The notes below the pieces were generated by a model. It did not search any database, was not told the DNA's origin, and worked only from the letters and a program-made list of their open reading frames with translations. Both the position numbers and the translations under genes were made by a program. Of a stretch of 64,000 nucleotides of DNA, positions 17,628 to 27,351 are shown one piece after another; the first letter of the stretch is position 1, and each line of letters starts with the position of its first letter. Origin of the DNA: Flavobacteriales bacterium (GTDB taxonomy: Bacteria > Bacteroidota > Bacteroidia > Flavobacteriales_F > PHOS-HE28); NCBI GenBank assembly GCA_016721005.1, contig JADKJM010000007.1:1-64000 (forward strand). Reading direction: 5' to 3'.

Positions 17628-18502
17628 TAGTACCCGTATTTCCTCAACTTTTGTTCGTCCTCCCGCCAGTCCGGATCCACCTTCACCTTCAGGTCCAGGA
17701 AGACCTTGGTGCCGACAAAACGCTCTATGGCCATGCGGGCCTCTGTGCCCAGTTTGCGCAAGGCCTTTCCGCCTTCGCCGATGACGATGCCCTTCTGGCT
17801 CTCGCGCATCACGATCACGTCGGCCTGGATCTTCACCAGCTTCTCGCCGTCCTCGTAGCTGTTCACCACCACTTGCGAGCTGTACGGGATCTCCTGCTTG
17901 TAATAGGTCAGCATCTTCTCGCGGATCATCTCACTGATGAAGAAGCGCGTGTTGCGGTCGCTCAGTTCGTCCTTCGGGAAGTACGCCGGGTGCTCCGGAA
18001 GTTGATCGATCAAGTACGTCCGGAGTTCTGGAACGTTCAATCCATGCAACGCGGAGATGGGAACCACTTTGGCACCGGGTAGTGCAGCTTCCCAAGCCTC
18101 AAGCGCGGCAAGCACTGCGTCCTCGCTGCCGGTATCCACCTTGTTCACCAGCAACACCTTCGGGCCATTGAAACGGTTTGCCCGGCTCAACACATGCTCG
18201 GACTTCTCCGGCGATTGGCCCAGTTCGACAAGGACGATCAGGATGTCGGCGTCCTCCAACGCTTCGTCCACGGCATCCATCATGCGCTCGTGCATGCGGT
18301 ACTGCGGATCAAGGATGCCCGGGGTATCGCTCAGTACCAGTTGGTGGTCATCCCCATTCAGGATGCCCAGGATCCGGTGGCGCGTGGTCTGCGCCTTCGG
18401 ATTCACGATCACCAACTTCTCCCCCAACAACGCGTTGAGCAAGGTGCTCTTGCCCACGTTGGGTTCACCGATGATGTTGACGTATCCCGCTTTGTGGGCC
18501 AT
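17627..18502 (-). CDS. era: GTPase Era
   Basis: A 291-residue GTPase of 30S assembly that binds the 16S rRNA 3' end. G1 is IIGEPNVGKSTLLNAL; the second position is Glu where Era usually has Arg. G2 is PKAQTTRHR, G3 DTPG, G4 NKVD. The C-terminal KH domain contains the usual VVNSYEDGEKLVKIQADVIV and KGIVIGEGGKALRKLG. The ATG at 18502 (MAHKAGYVNI) is preferred to one 11 codons upstream because Era proteins start close to the G1 strand. It is followed by der in an overlapping operon. Confidence 0.95.
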   Translation of the reverse strand: MAHKAGYVNIIGEPNVGKSTLLNALLGEKLVIVNPKAQTTRHRILGILNGDDHQLVLSDTPGILDPQYRMHERMMDAVDEALEDADILIVLVELGQSPEKSEHVLSRANRFNGPKVLLVNKVDTGSEDAVLAALEAWEAALPGAKVVPISALHGLNVPELRTYLIDQLPEHPAYFPKDELSDRNTRFFISEMIREKMLTYYKQEIPYSSQVVVNSYEDGEKLVKIQADVIVMRESQKGIVIGEGGKALRKLGTEARMAIERFVGTKVFLDLKVKVDPDWREDEQKLRKYGY

Positions 18503-18557
18503 GTGTTCCGGACTGCGAAGTTCGCCAACCAGCACGGTCGGATCGCCTCAAAAAAGC

Positions 18558-18583
18558 GAAGGCCCGGCTTTCACCGGGCCTTC
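18558..18583 (-). terminator. Rho-independent terminator after the initiator tRNA
   Basis: A 10-bp GC-rich stem (GAAGGCCCGG at 18558-18567 with CCGGGCCTTC at 18574-18583, loop CTTTCA) is followed on the minus strand by a run of six T (18555-18550). It lies 6 bp beyond the tRNA 3' end. Confidence 0.9.
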
Positions 18584-18588
18584 CTCTG

Positions 18589-18661
18589 TAGCGGGGGTAG
18601 GACTCGAACCTACGGCCTTCGGGTTATGAGCCCGACGAGCTACCATCTGCTCCACCCCGCA
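18589..18661 (-). tRNA. Initiator tRNA-fMet (anticodon CAT)
   Basis: The minus strand folds as a full cloverleaf with anticodon CAU in loop CTCATAA and T-loop TTCGAGT. Three features mark it as the initiator: an unpaired 1:72 position (T opposite T), three consecutive G-C pairs next to the anticodon loop (GGG/CCC), and an A11-U24 pair in the D stem. The 3' CCA is not encoded. It stands between the gldM paralogue and era, with its own promoter and terminator. Confidence 0.9.
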
Positions 18662-18669
18662 ATGGGGCG

Positions 18670-18677
18670 CAAATATA
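18670..18677 (-). promoter_or_regulatory. Bacteroidota-type -7 box for the initiator tRNA
   Basis: On the minus strand TATATTTG matches the TAnnTTTG -7 consensus of Bacteroidota primary sigma factor. It ends 9 bp before the tRNA first base, the expected distance. A TTG about 22 bp upstream could serve as the -33 element. Confidence 0.6.
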
Positions 18678-18698
18678 GTCGCCTCGGAGGGAAGTGGA

Positions 18699-20324
18699 TC
18701 AATCCACCACTTTCCAAGCGATCGGGGTAAGGTCATAAGTACGCGCCCCAGCAGGCGCATTCTCAAGCCTGGCCTTGATATCCTGGAAGATCACGCGGTC
18801 CCCGTTGTGCAGTTTGGAGAAGATGTACTTCACGTCAGTATCGAACAAGCTCCCGGTCACCGGGCGGTCAACGGGTTGGCTTCCGCGCACCACTTGCAAG
18901 GTGAAGCGAAGGACCTGGAAGCGCGCGGCGAACTCGGTATCCGGCAATTTCGCCGCAAGTCCTTGGGCCGCTGTGAGCTCGGTCTTCTTGATCCGCGCCT
19001 CCAGCGCGTTCTTCTGTCCCACATAGGCCATCGGTGTTGGAAGGTCCTTCACCCTGAAGGTCGCAGGCCCGATCCGCCTTGTTGTTCCATCAGGCATGGG
19101 CACCACCGCATTCACCTCAGCGGTACTGCTGGTCATGCCGGTAGCTACCCAGCCATTCCCTTGTCGTGCGATCCGTCCAGTGGAGATCGTGGCTTGCACA
19201 CGTTCGGCTGGTACACCCGGCACGGAAAGCTCGATCGGGTTCTCCACGCCGCGATAGAGCACGTTCATCTTGGTGGGGGAAGCGACAAGCAAAGGCGCCA
19301 TCACTTGGAACGAGGTGGTGTAGGGCACTTCTTCCACGCCCTTCGGTCCATCAAAGCGGATGATCCCCTCGACGATCTGCTCACCGATGCTATTGCCACG
19401 CAGGCGGAGCTTGGCTTTGCCGTCGGAACCGATGGGAAGCGTTGTCCCATCCTTCATGGTGACGCGCGGCGCGTTCTTCGGATCGTAAGCTGCGAGGAAG
19501 ACATCGGCGCGGAACGAATCGCCGACCATGATCAAACTGCTTTGGGGCACCACAGCGGTGGTGAGTGTTCCGAACTTGTAGTCGTCCACTTCCACGGAAC
19601 GGTACAGCCACTTCACCATATCGTTCTCCGCAGCGCGAATATCTGCTTGAAGCTTGCTCAGTGTGGCGACACCGGCAGCGAGCGGCACGTCGTAGAAGTT
19701 GATGCTCTCCCAGTTGTTCATCGTTCCACTGGCATCGCGCCGGTCGCTGAAGTCGAAGAGTGCATCCAACGCTGCGGAGAGCGCTAAACCCTTCTCACCC
19801 GCAAGAACCTTCAAGCTATCGCGGAAGGCGCTGATGCTCGTGCGCAGTTCGTAGGCCGTTCCCGGTCCTTCTCTCGGTGTTGCCGGTTCGCTTCCAACGA
19901 GCGCTTGCGTGAGCACATCGCGGTCGTCCTTCATCTCCAGCGCCAACAACGCGCGCAGCGTGTCCCTTCCATTGGCGTCCTTACCCTGAAGGGCGGAGAG
20001 TTCAACACCATCCGCTTTGGCCACCGCGTTCGCTTTGATGTCCTCGATGTGATGCACGAGTGAATCGGCCATGGCTTTTACGCGCAATGCTTCTTCATGC
20101 TTCACCGCGAACTTCTCCGGAAAACGCTCGGCCATATCGGCGAACACGGTGTACTCCACCTTCGATCGTTCCTCGTGTGCGCGCTCACTTCTAACAAGTT
20201 CGGCGTCCATGATCGCGAATGCGTCGAGGACCTCCTTGCTCACGTTCAGCGCGAGGATCGCGGTGAGCACGAGGTACATCATGTTGATCATCTTCTGCCG
20301 AGGAGGCATCTTCATGCTGGCCAT
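18699..20324 (-). CDS. Second GldM/PorM-like protein
   Basis: A 541-residue paralogue of the GldM at 23302. It begins MKMPPRQKMINMMYLVLTA, the conserved cytoplasmic tip and single transmembrane helix of GldM (ILALNVSKEVLDAFAIM), followed by a large periplasmic part. Shared blocks with the other copy include GTMNNWESINFYDVPLAAG, a VVSPTKMNVLYRGVENPI-like segment and FRVKDLPTPMAYVG. GldM with GldL forms the proton-driven T9SS motor. No second gldL accompanies this copy, so it may replace GldM in some complexes or serve another partner. It is separated from gldN by the ABC-F gene. Which copy is the main motor subunit is inferred from position only. Confidence 0.85.
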   Translation of the reverse strand: MASMKMPPRQKMINMMYLVLTAILALNVSKEVLDAFAIMDAELVRSERAHEERSKVEYTVFADMAERFPEKFAVKHEEALRVKAMADSLVHHIEDIKANAVAKADGVELSALQGKDANGRDTLRALLALEMKDDRDVLTQALVGSEPATPREGPGTAYELRTSISAFRDSLKVLAGEKGLALSAALDALFDFSDRRDASGTMNNWESINFYDVPLAAGVATLSKLQADIRAAENDMVKWLYRSVEVDDYKFGTLTTAVVPQSSLIMVGDSFRADVFLAAYDPKNAPRVTMKDGTTLPIGSDGKAKLRLRGNSIGEQIVEGIIRFDGPKGVEEVPYTTSFQVMAPLLVASPTKMNVLYRGVENPIELSVPGVPAERVQATISTGRIARQGNGWVATGMTSSTAEVNAVVPMPDGTTRRIGPATFRVKDLPTPMAYVGQKNALEARIKKTELTAAQGLAAKLPDTEFAARFQVLRFTLQVVRGSQPVDRPVTGSLFDTDVKYIFSKLHNGDRVIFQDIKARLENAPAGARTYDLTPIAWKVVD

Positions 20325-20399
20325 GTTCGTGGTGTTACGATGATGCGGCGTGCATCACCGAACAACCAATGCCAACTCCTCAATGAAGTAACGCGAACC

Positions 20400-22339
20400 T
20401 CAGGCGGTCTTCTCCTCGCCGAGTTCTTCGAGACGCACCGAAGCGTCCTCCCACTCCTTCATGGTCGTGGCGATCCGCTTCGCGGTCTCGCCCATGCGCT
20501 CATAGCCTTTCTGCACCTCGGCAGCAGCGGTACCGCCTTTCATCACCGCGGATTGCAGTTGCTTTTCCTCCTGCTCCAAGTCGGCGAGTTGCTTCTCCAA
20601 ACGTTGCACTTGGTTCTGCACCTGGCGACGCTCCTTATCGCGTTCACGCTTCTCGCTCTGATCGCTCTTGTTCGCCTTGTTGCCCTTCCCGCTCTTCGTG
20701 TTCGTCCGCTCGGAGGACTTGCCGATATCGGCGCCTTGCAATGCCTTGCGCTTCTCGATCAGTTCGAGGATGTCCATGTGCTGATCGCGGATCCGGAATT
20801 CATCCAATTCCAGCAGGCGATTCGTCAGTCCATGGAGGAAGTCACGATCGTGACTAACAAGCATGAATGTGCCGTCGTAGCTCTTCAGCGCCTCCTTCAA
20901 CACATCCTTGCTTTGGATATCCAGGTGGTGCGTCGGCTCGTCAAGCAGCAGGAAGTTCAAAGGCTTCAGCAGCATGCAGCACAGTGCAAGACGCGCACGC
21001 TCTCCACCACTGAGGACCTTCACCTTCTTGTCCACATCATCACCGCTGAACATGAAGGCACCCAACATGGCGCGGATCCGCGGGCGGTTGTCCTCGCTGG
21101 CGGCGTACTCGGCGGTTTCCATCACGGTGCTCAGCGGGTTCATGCGTTCGGGCATGTCCTGCGCGTAGTACCCCACGATCACATTGTGGCCCAAGCGGAT
21201 CTCCCCATCGAAGGGTTCCTCGCCCATGATCATGCGCACCAAGGTGCTCTTCCCGGTTCCGTTCGCACCGACAAGGGCAAGGTGTTCGCCCTTTGCGATG
21301 GTCAACTCGCCGCCTTCGAAGATCCGCTTCTCACCGTAGGCCTTGCTCACGCCCTTCACCTCGCAGACGATCTTCCCGGAACTTGGTGCAGGCGGGAACT
21401 TCACGAGCATCTTCCGCAGATCCTCATCATCCACCTCGATGCGTTCCAGCTTCTCGAGTTTGGTGATCAAGCTCTGTGCGAATGCCGCCTTGCTCGCCTT
21501 CGCCCGGAACTTATTGATCAGCACCTGGGTCTGTTCGATATAGCGCTGCTGATCCTTGGCCTGGGCCGCTTGCTGCTCACGTTCCACCTTCCGCAACTCC
21601 ACGTATTGGCTCCATGGAACCTTCCTGTCGATGAGCTTTCCGCTGAAGACCTCCAGTGTCCGCTTCGTCAGGCGATCGAGAAAAGTCTTGTCGTGACTGA
21701 TGAGAACGAGCGCAGCGGGATAAGTGCGCAACAGGTCCTCAAGCCACTGGATCGCGGGGAGATCCAAGTGGTTGGTCGGTTCGTCCAGAAGCAATAGGTC
21801 CGGTTGCATCAGGAGGATGCGCGCTAGCTCGGCCCGCATGCGCCAACCACCGCTAAGTTCCTTCATCTTCCGGTGCATGTCCTCCCCCACGAATCCGATC
21901 CCCTTGAGCATCCGCTCGACCTGCATGTCATGGTCCGAGGCACCGATCGCATTCAATCGTTCGTGTGCATGTGCGAGCAGCGTGGCGAGTTCAATGGCCT
22001 CCTCGTCGGTCGTTGACTTTCGAGATCGGTGGTAATGTGCTCGATCTGCTCGTTCAGCTTTTGCGCTTCTGCAAAGGCCTTCTCCGCCACTTCCCAAGTC
22101 GTGAGTTCGAGGTTGTGCGCCATCTCCTGCGGGAGATAACCGACGGTGAGTTCACGCGGCTTGCCGATGGTACCTGTATCGTAGTTCTGCTGACCGGCAA
22201 TGATCTTCAACAGGGTACTCTTCCCAGCACCATTGCGACCGACCAGACCGATGCGATCATCGCTCCCGATGAAGAAGGAGACCCCATCGAACATGGGGCG
22301 TGGGCCGAAGTGAAGTGTGAGTCCTTGAACGGTGATCAT
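20400..22339 (-). pseudogene. ABC-F family ATPase with an apparent frameshift
   Basis: Two overlapping frames make one ABC-F protein of about 645 residues. The first (from 22339) has MITVQGLTLHFGPRPMFDGV and Walker A GLVGRNGAGKSTLLKI, ending near 22020. The second carries the first ABC signature LSGGWRMRAELARILL, Walker B LLLLDEPTNHLD, a charged interdomain linker, the second Walker A LVGANGTGKSTLV, signature VLSGGERARLALC and LLLDEPTHHLD, then a coiled-coil C-terminus. The break is near 22010-22025, within a Ser/Thr/Glu stretch. ABC-F proteins act on ribosomes in translation control or antibiotic protection. The reading frame is otherwise intact, so a single sequencing indel is as likely as a real mutation. 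Confidence 0.85.
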
Positions 22340-22366
22340 CTGCTACAGGGATCCTTAAAAGGGGCG

Positions 22367-22374
22367 CAAAAGTA
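22367..22374 (-). promoter_or_regulatory. Bacteroidota-type -7 box for the ABC-F gene
   Basis: On the minus strand TACTTTTG exactly fits TAnnTTTG, 27 bp before the ABC-F ATG and directly after the gldN terminator. No clear -33 element was seen. Confidence 0.5.
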
Positions 22375-22401
22375 GCAAAGCCCCGGTGGCCGGGGCTTTG
22401 C
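22375..22401 (-). terminator. Terminator of the gldKLMN transcript
   Basis: GCAAAGCCCCGG (22375-22386) pairs perfectly with CCGGGGCTTTGC (22390-22401), loop TGG. On the minus strand it follows the gldN stop by 22 bp and is followed by TACTTTT. It separates the gld operon from the ABC-F gene. Confidence 0.8.
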
Positions 22402-22423
22402 GAATATGAACGCGAACTATGCG

Positions 22424-23275
22424 TTAGAAATTCCAGAGGTCGTGTTCGAACTCGAACAGGGATTGCTTGATCTCCTCTCCTTCGAGCAGAGCGTCCAAGC
22501 CGGTCTTGTACGAACTGATCTGTCGATCGTACACGTTGCTCCACTTCGTGATGTAGCTGCTGAATTGCCGTTTCCAGAAGATGTCCTCATAACTGCGGCG
22601 CTCGGCGTCGTTCTCGCGGTTGAAGGCATCCCAGTTCGCGAAGACGTACCGGCACTCCGGGTAGTACAACCAGAAGAGCTCTGCATAACCACGCACCTCG
22701 CCGTCCTCACCACGCACCTCCTTCATCGGCGCGATGCCGATGATGCGGATGTCCATCGTGCTGCGCTGCTTGTCGAAGATCCAGTCCTCCTTGATCTTGT
22801 ACATCTTGATGTCGCGCGACTCCAGGTCGATCTTCTGGACCACCATCTCCATATCACCGGTGGTCAGGTTCTCGGTGTATTGGGTGTCCATGCGCGTGAA
22901 CATATCCTCCAACTGGGTACGCAACAGCGGCTTCCTGAACTCATCATCCGTGAGCAGCGCGCCAGGATCGTATGCAGTGATCGAACCATCCACCATCAAT
23001 CCCTGCCTGATCACATCGAAGAGGCTTTTACGGTCATTGATCGCCTCCGTCGGGAAATACAACGGATGGTTCATCTTCTCCTTCAGATCGATCTTCCGCC
23101 AAACGCGCCGCGCCCACATCACATCCGCTTCACGGATATGCGTGTAAGGGACCACACGCTTCGTCTTCGTGTGTTCCTTGATGAAAGCTCCATCAAGTAC
23201 CGTCTGGGCCGACACCGTGGGTGCAGCGCAGAAGGCGATGACCGCGAGGGTCAAGGTGATCAGTAGCTTCTTCAT
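22424..23275 (-). CDS. gldN: T9SS ring protein GldN (PorN)
   Basis: A ~283-residue periplasmic protein. Signal peptide KKLLITLTLAVIAFCAAPTVSA. Typical GldN blocks: DADVMWARRVWRKIDLKEK-like READVMWARRVWRKIDLKEK, NHPLYFPTE, and YAELFWLYYPECRYVFANWD. GldN binds the GldK lipoprotein and forms the large periplasmic ring of the T9SS. It is last in the gldK-gldL-gldM-gldN run, 27 bp after gldM. The ATG at 23275 is used; one three codons upstream (23284) is possible. A strong terminator follows. Confidence 0.92.
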   Translation of the reverse strand: MKKLLITLTLAVIAFCAAPTVSAQTVLDGAFIKEHTKTKRVVPYTHIREADVMWARRVWRKIDLKEKMNHPLYFPTEAINDRKSLFDVIRQGLMVDGSITAYDPGALLTDDEFRKPLLRTQLEDMFTRMDTQYTENLTTGDMEMVVQKIDLESRDIKMYKIKEDWIFDKQRSTMDIRIIGIAPMKEVRGEDGEVRGYAELFWLYYPECRYVFANWDAFNRENDAERRSYEDIFWKRQFSSYITKWSNVYDRQISSYKTGLDALLEGEEIKQSLFEFEHDLWNF

Positions 23276-23301
23276 GGTCCTCATCGGGGTAAGCGATCGG
23301 T

Positions 23302-24933
23302 TTACACCACTTTGAACGAAAGGGAACCCAAGTTTCGTACGGTGCCATCCGGACCGCGCGCCTTGATACCCTCGATATAGATCTTCTGGCCGGGCTTGGC
23401 TTTGGCGAACATTTCCTTCATGTCGCCACTCACAGCCGGACCCTTGGTCAATTTCTCGATCGGGGTTCCACCCACGATCATCGTCACCTTGAACTCGGTG
23501 ATCTCGAAGCGCAGATCGAAATCGAAGTCGATCATCTTGGCGATCACGCCGGCAGCTGCCGTGAGTTCCGCCTTCTTGATCGTCTCGTCATTCAAGCTCT
23601 TACCCGCGAAGAATGGCTGTGGGTTCGGCACGTTCTTCACACGGAACTTGACCCCCGGCATCGACTTCGAAGTACCATCAGGGTTCTTTACCGTCGCTCC
23701 GATAACCGCTTCGCTTTCCCGTCCTGGACGCATGACGTAGCCTTCGGCGGTTTTCACAAGCTCACCGTTGGTCTTGGATGGAACGATGTCCTTGTCGCTA
23801 TACCCGGACACACTAATGCTGACTGGATTGTCAACTCCACGATAGAACACATTCATCTTGGTCGGACTCACAACCAAGTTCGCTGTCGCCACCTCGTACT
23901 CCGCCGTGAACAATTCCGTCTGGAGTTCACCGCCAACAGGCTTGTAGCGAATGATGCCGGTAACGGTTTTCAGCCCTTGACCCGCGGCAACCTGCTCCAG
24001 GATCGCTTGGGCGCCCTGCATCGGCAAAAGGGTCGAATCCCCGATGAACCGCTTGTGTAGAGTATCGATCTTGGATCCTATGTACACCACAGGTGCATTC
24101 TGATCATCGTACGCCCCCAGAAAAATCTCAGCGCGATACGTGCTTCCTACTGTCACATAGCTACTGCGCTGTTTGATGATGGCGGTAAGCTTGTTGAACT
24201 TGAAGCTCTTTCCCTCCACCGCGTCCATCATGCGCTTCACCACTTCGCCTTCCGCATTCCGCACATCCGACTGGATCTTGCTCAGGATCGTGATCCCCGC
24301 AGCCATCGGAACGTGATAGAAGTTGATGCTCGACCAGTTGTTCATGGTACCCGAAGCGTCCATGCGGTCATCGAAATTGAACAGCCGATCCACTGCAGCC
24401 GATAGCGTTGCGTCGTCAGGGCGGCTTCCCTTCACCAGATCGCGGAACGCCTCCAACTTGCCACGCAATTCACGCGCTGTGAACGGGCCCTCCTTCGGCT
24501 CGCTCGGCTCGCTTCCGACCAGCATGGTGGTCAATTCATCGTGACTGTCCTTCTTGGTCACTTTCATCAGGTCAACAAGACGACCATCCCCCAGTACGAC
24601 GCTGTCACGCGGCCATCCTTCGGAGGTCATGATCGCACGAACTTTGATCGTGTCGATATAAGCGACCAATTCAGCACCTGACGCTTTGATCTTTTGTGCC
24701 TCGGCCCAAGCCGCACCATACTTGGCAGGGTTCTCATTGGCGTTGGCCTCGAATGCCTTGTACTGCACATCCATCTTGTCCTTGAGCGACAATTTGGTGT
24801 TCTCAAGACCGTTGTTGACCGTCACGAAGCTGTCCAGGATCTCCTTCGAAACGTTAAGCGCCAGCAGAGCCGTCAACACGAGGTACATCATGTTGATCAT
24901 CTTCTGTCTCGGCGACAATTTGCCACTTGCCAT
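23302..24933 (-). CDS. gldM: T9SS motor protein GldM (PorM)
   Basis: A 543-residue protein with the conserved start LSPRQKMINMMYLVLTALLA (short cytoplasmic tip and transmembrane helix), then a periplasmic region that in known GldM folds into four domains forming a long dimeric rod. Conserved blocks include GTMNNWSSINFYHVPMAAG near residue 200, VVSPTKMNVFYRGVDNPVSI near 350 and VKNVPNPQPFFAGK near 430. GldM spans the periplasm and couples the GldL proton channel to the GldK/GldN ring. It lies between gldL and gldN in the classic order. A paralogue is encoded at 18699-20324. Confidence 0.95.
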   Translation of the reverse strand: MASGKLSPRQKMINMMYLVLTALLALNVSKEILDSFVTVNNGLENTKLSLKDKMDVQYKAFEANANENPAKYGAAWAEAQKIKASGAELVAYIDTIKVRAIMTSEGWPRDSVVLGDGRLVDLMKVTKKDSHDELTTMLVGSEPSEPKEGPFTARELRGKLEAFRDLVKGSRPDDATLSAAVDRLFNFDDRMDASGTMNNWSSINFYHVPMAAGITILSKIQSDVRNAEGEVVKRMMDAVEGKSFKFNKLTAIIKQRSSYVTVGSTYRAEIFLGAYDDQNAPVVYIGSKIDTLHKRFIGDSTLLPMQGAQAILEQVAAGQGLKTVTGIIRYKPVGGELQTELFTAEYEVATANLVVSPTKMNVFYRGVDNPVSISVSGYSDKDIVPSKTNGELVKTAEGYVMRPGRESEAVIGATVKNPDGTSKSMPGVKFRVKNVPNPQPFFAGKSLNDETIKKAELTAAAGVIAKMIDFDFDLRFEITEFKVTMIVGGTPIEKLTKGPAVSGDMKEMFAKAKPGQKIYIEGIKARGPDGTVRNLGSLSFKVV

Positions 24934-24988
24934 CTCTGATCGACCGGTTTAGGTTTGGTTGGGGTCTGGTTCGCTGGACTTGTCCGGT

Positions 24989-25777
24989 TCAGCGGATGGT
25001 CATTGCAGCGAGCATGTTTCCGTACACCGTATTCAGCTTGGCGAGGTTGTCGCTGAGCACCGCGATGTTCTCCTTGTAGCGCTTGGTGTCGTCCACCGAG
25101 TTGCGCAGGTTGGTCATCATCTCGCCCATGCCTTCGAACATCTGGTTCGCTGCCTCGAGCTTCTCGCGACTGGTCTTCAGTTGCAACTCGTACATCTCGT
25201 TCAGGTCCGAAAGGTTCTGGCTCATGCGCTTCAGGTTCTGCCCGGCATTCTTGCCCGCGTCCGCACTGGTGCTGAGGTCGGCCAAGCTCTCGCTCGCCTT
25301 CGCATAGCTATCACTCAAGGTGGTCACTTTGGAAGTGGCATCCTTCAAGCTGTTCGCGTATTCGTTCGTTGCGGCGGCCGCACCGGTGATCTGGCCCATC
25401 TGCTTGGCCTGATCGCTCAATGAACGCATACCATCACCCAAGCTTGCGATGAGTTCGGGTTCGATCTTCGCACTCTCCAGCATGTCATCCAGTTGCTCCG
25501 TGATCGAGCGCTGATCCTCCTTGCTGAAATCATCCCCTTCGGACTTCTCACCGGTGGCGAGTTCCGGGTAAACGAGGCTCCAATCCGGATCCTCATGCGG
25601 CGGTTCGAATGCCGAGAAGAAGAAGATGATCGCTTCCGTACTCAATCCAAGGATCAGGAAAAAGCTGGCCAAGGGCCAGTGCTGGATCTTGAATAGAGCA
25701 CCAATGATCACGACCGCGGCACCGATGCCGTACAACTTGGCCATGAAGTTCTTCCACTTCTTGCTCCCGGGTTTCAT
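24989..25777 (-). CDS. gldL: T9SS motor protein GldL (PorL)
   Basis: A 262-residue inner-membrane protein. Two N-terminal helices, LYGIGAAVVIIGALFKI and ASFFLILGLSTEAIIFFFSA, enclose the H-W-P loop; the second helix carries the Glu in STEAIIF, which matches the membrane glutamate needed for proton flow in GldL. The remaining ~190 residues are cytoplasmic and strongly coiled-coil with many Leu/Ala/Ser heptads. GldL pentamers surround a GldM dimer to make the T9SS motor. It sits 55 bp upstream of gldM and downstream of gldK. Confidence 0.95.
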   Translation of the reverse strand: MKPGSKKWKNFMAKLYGIGAAVVIIGALFKIQHWPLASFFLILGLSTEAIIFFFSAFEPPHEDPDWSLVYPELATGEKSEGDDFSKEDQRSITEQLDDMLESAKIEPELIASLGDGMRSLSDQAKQMGQITGAAAATNEYANSLKDATSKVTTLSDSYAKASESLADLSTSADAGKNAGQNLKRMSQNLSDLNEMYELQLKTSREKLEAANQMFEGMGEMMTNLRNSVDDTKRYKENIAVLSDNLAKLNTVYGNMLAAMTIR

Positions 25778-25868
25778 CGTTCGTCCTTGCGTTTTAGGGT
25801 TCGTCTGTTGAGGGAATAGTCAAATAATGCGACCGTGCTGGTTCGGTAACGGTCACACGTCTTGCTCA

Positions 25869-27230
25869 CTAAAGGTCTTCTGCGTTCACTGCCTTACCGC
25901 GACCCAAATAGGTCATGACGGAACGGAAGCCAATGTACGCCTTGGTGGTATCCTGGTACTCGTAGCTGCGCGTGCCGGTCTGCATGTAGTATCCGATGTC
26001 CTTCCAAGAGCCACCACGGATCACTTTCCGCTTCAACGATGGCGCGTCCGTTGCCAGAGCGTCATAGCTGTACTCGGGGTTCAGGTCGTGGTCGAAATCA
26101 TACACGCTCTCGTCGAACGCGGTGCTCGTCCACTCCGCTACGTTACCGGACATCTGGTACAGGCCGTAATCGTTCGGTGTGTAGCTATCCACCGGAACCG
26201 TATGGAACCCGCCGTCATCCACGTAATTGCCGTGGAGCGGCTTGAAGTTTCCGAGGAAGCAGCCCTGCCGGTTACGAACGTACGGACCGCCCCATGGATA
26301 CGGAGCTTGATCAAGCCCACCGCGTGATGCGTACTCCCACTCCGCCTCGGTAGGTAGTCGGAAGCGATTCACGAAGGCTTCTCCATTATTCTCCAACCAA
26401 CTGTTCATGAGTTGCGTGCGCCACACATTGAACGCGGTAGCCTGTACCCAGGTCACACCCACCAATGGATAATCATCGTACGCCGGGTGCCAGAAGTAAT
26501 TCTCTGTCATCGGCTCATTGAAGGAGTAAGTGAAGTCATGCACCCAGACCAAGGTATCGGGGTACACGTTGATGACTTCCTTGATGATGAACTTGCTGCG
26601 ATCGCTATGGCCGCGGATGGCGTTGTTCTGTCCCTTCACGTTGGTGTAGCTCAGGTCGAGATCACGTGCCCAATTGCTTGGGGTTCCTTTCCGGGCCGCC
26701 TCCTTGAGGTCGATCCAGTAGTACTCGAACATCAATTTGCGCGTGTCGATCTCCTTGCGGCGATAGAACCGCTCGCTTTCGCTCAGGAACATGTCGGCCA
26801 AGGCCTCGCGTTCCTCATCGCCGTACCAGTTGATACGCTCCCTCCAGTTGATCACCGGTGGGTCGATCTCCTCACCGAACTCATCCTCACTGATGATGTG
26901 CTCGCCGATGTCCTCATCACCCAGGATCCGCTTCGCAATGGAATCCCGCACGTAATACACGAATTGGCGGTACTCATTGTTGGTGATCTCCGTCTGGTCG
27001 ATGTAGAAGGCTTGGACGGAGACCGTCTTGCTCTTCGTGACCATGGCGTAGGGTACATCCTGATCACTGGGACCCATGATGTAGCTACCCATCGGGATAT
27101 AGTTCATCCCATAGGGATCAACTTGGTACCAACCTGGCCTGCCTTGGGCGCCGATGAGCTGCCCCTGACCGCCTCCACCGCAGCTCGCCAGCAAGCCTAC
27201 GGCGCCGAGAATCAAGATGGGACGTTGCAT
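25869..27230 (-). CDS. gldK: T9SS ring lipoprotein GldK (PorK)
   Basis: A 453-residue lipoprotein. The start MQRPILILGAVGLLASCGGG is a lipoprotein signal; this ATG at 27230 has AGGAAG about 3 bp upstream, so it is preferred to upstream ATGs at 27254 and 27386. The body is a formylglycine-generating-enzyme (FGE-sulfatase) fold: IPMGSYIMGPSDQD, QTEITNNEYRQFVYYV, RLPTEAEWEYASRGG, SGNVAEWTSTAFDE and VIRGGSWKDIGYY. In GldK this fold is structural, pairing with GldN in the outer-membrane-associated ring. First gene of the gldKLMN cluster and directly after the PorP-like gene. Confidence 0.95.
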   Translation of the reverse strand: MQRPILILGAVGLLASCGGGGQGQLIGAQGRPGWYQVDPYGMNYIPMGSYIMGPSDQDVPYAMVTKSKTVSVQAFYIDQTEITNNEYRQFVYYVRDSIAKRILGDEDIGEHIISEDEFGEEIDPPVINWRERINWYGDEEREALADMFLSESERFYRRKEIDTRKLMFEYYWIDLKEAARKGTPSNWARDLDLSYTNVKGQNNAIRGHSDRSKFIIKEVINVYPDTLVWVHDFTYSFNEPMTENYFWHPAYDDYPLVGVTWVQATAFNVWRTQLMNSWLENNGEAFVNRFRLPTEAEWEYASRGGLDQAPYPWGGPYVRNRQGCFLGNFKPLHGNYVDDGGFHTVPVDSYTPNDYGLYQMSGNVAEWTSTAFDESVYDFDHDLNPEYSYDALATDAPSLKRKVIRGGSWKDIGYYMQTGTRSYEYQDTTKAYIGFRSVMTYLGRGKAVNAEDL

Positions 27231-27351
27231 GTTCTTCCTGTTTTGCCGCTCCATGTCTTCCTTGCAGGGATCCTTGATAAAGGTGCTTCGGGTAAGCGAA
27301 CACCTAAGACGAGGCACTTTACGGCAGTTTGGGTTGTTGGGTTTCGGTCGA

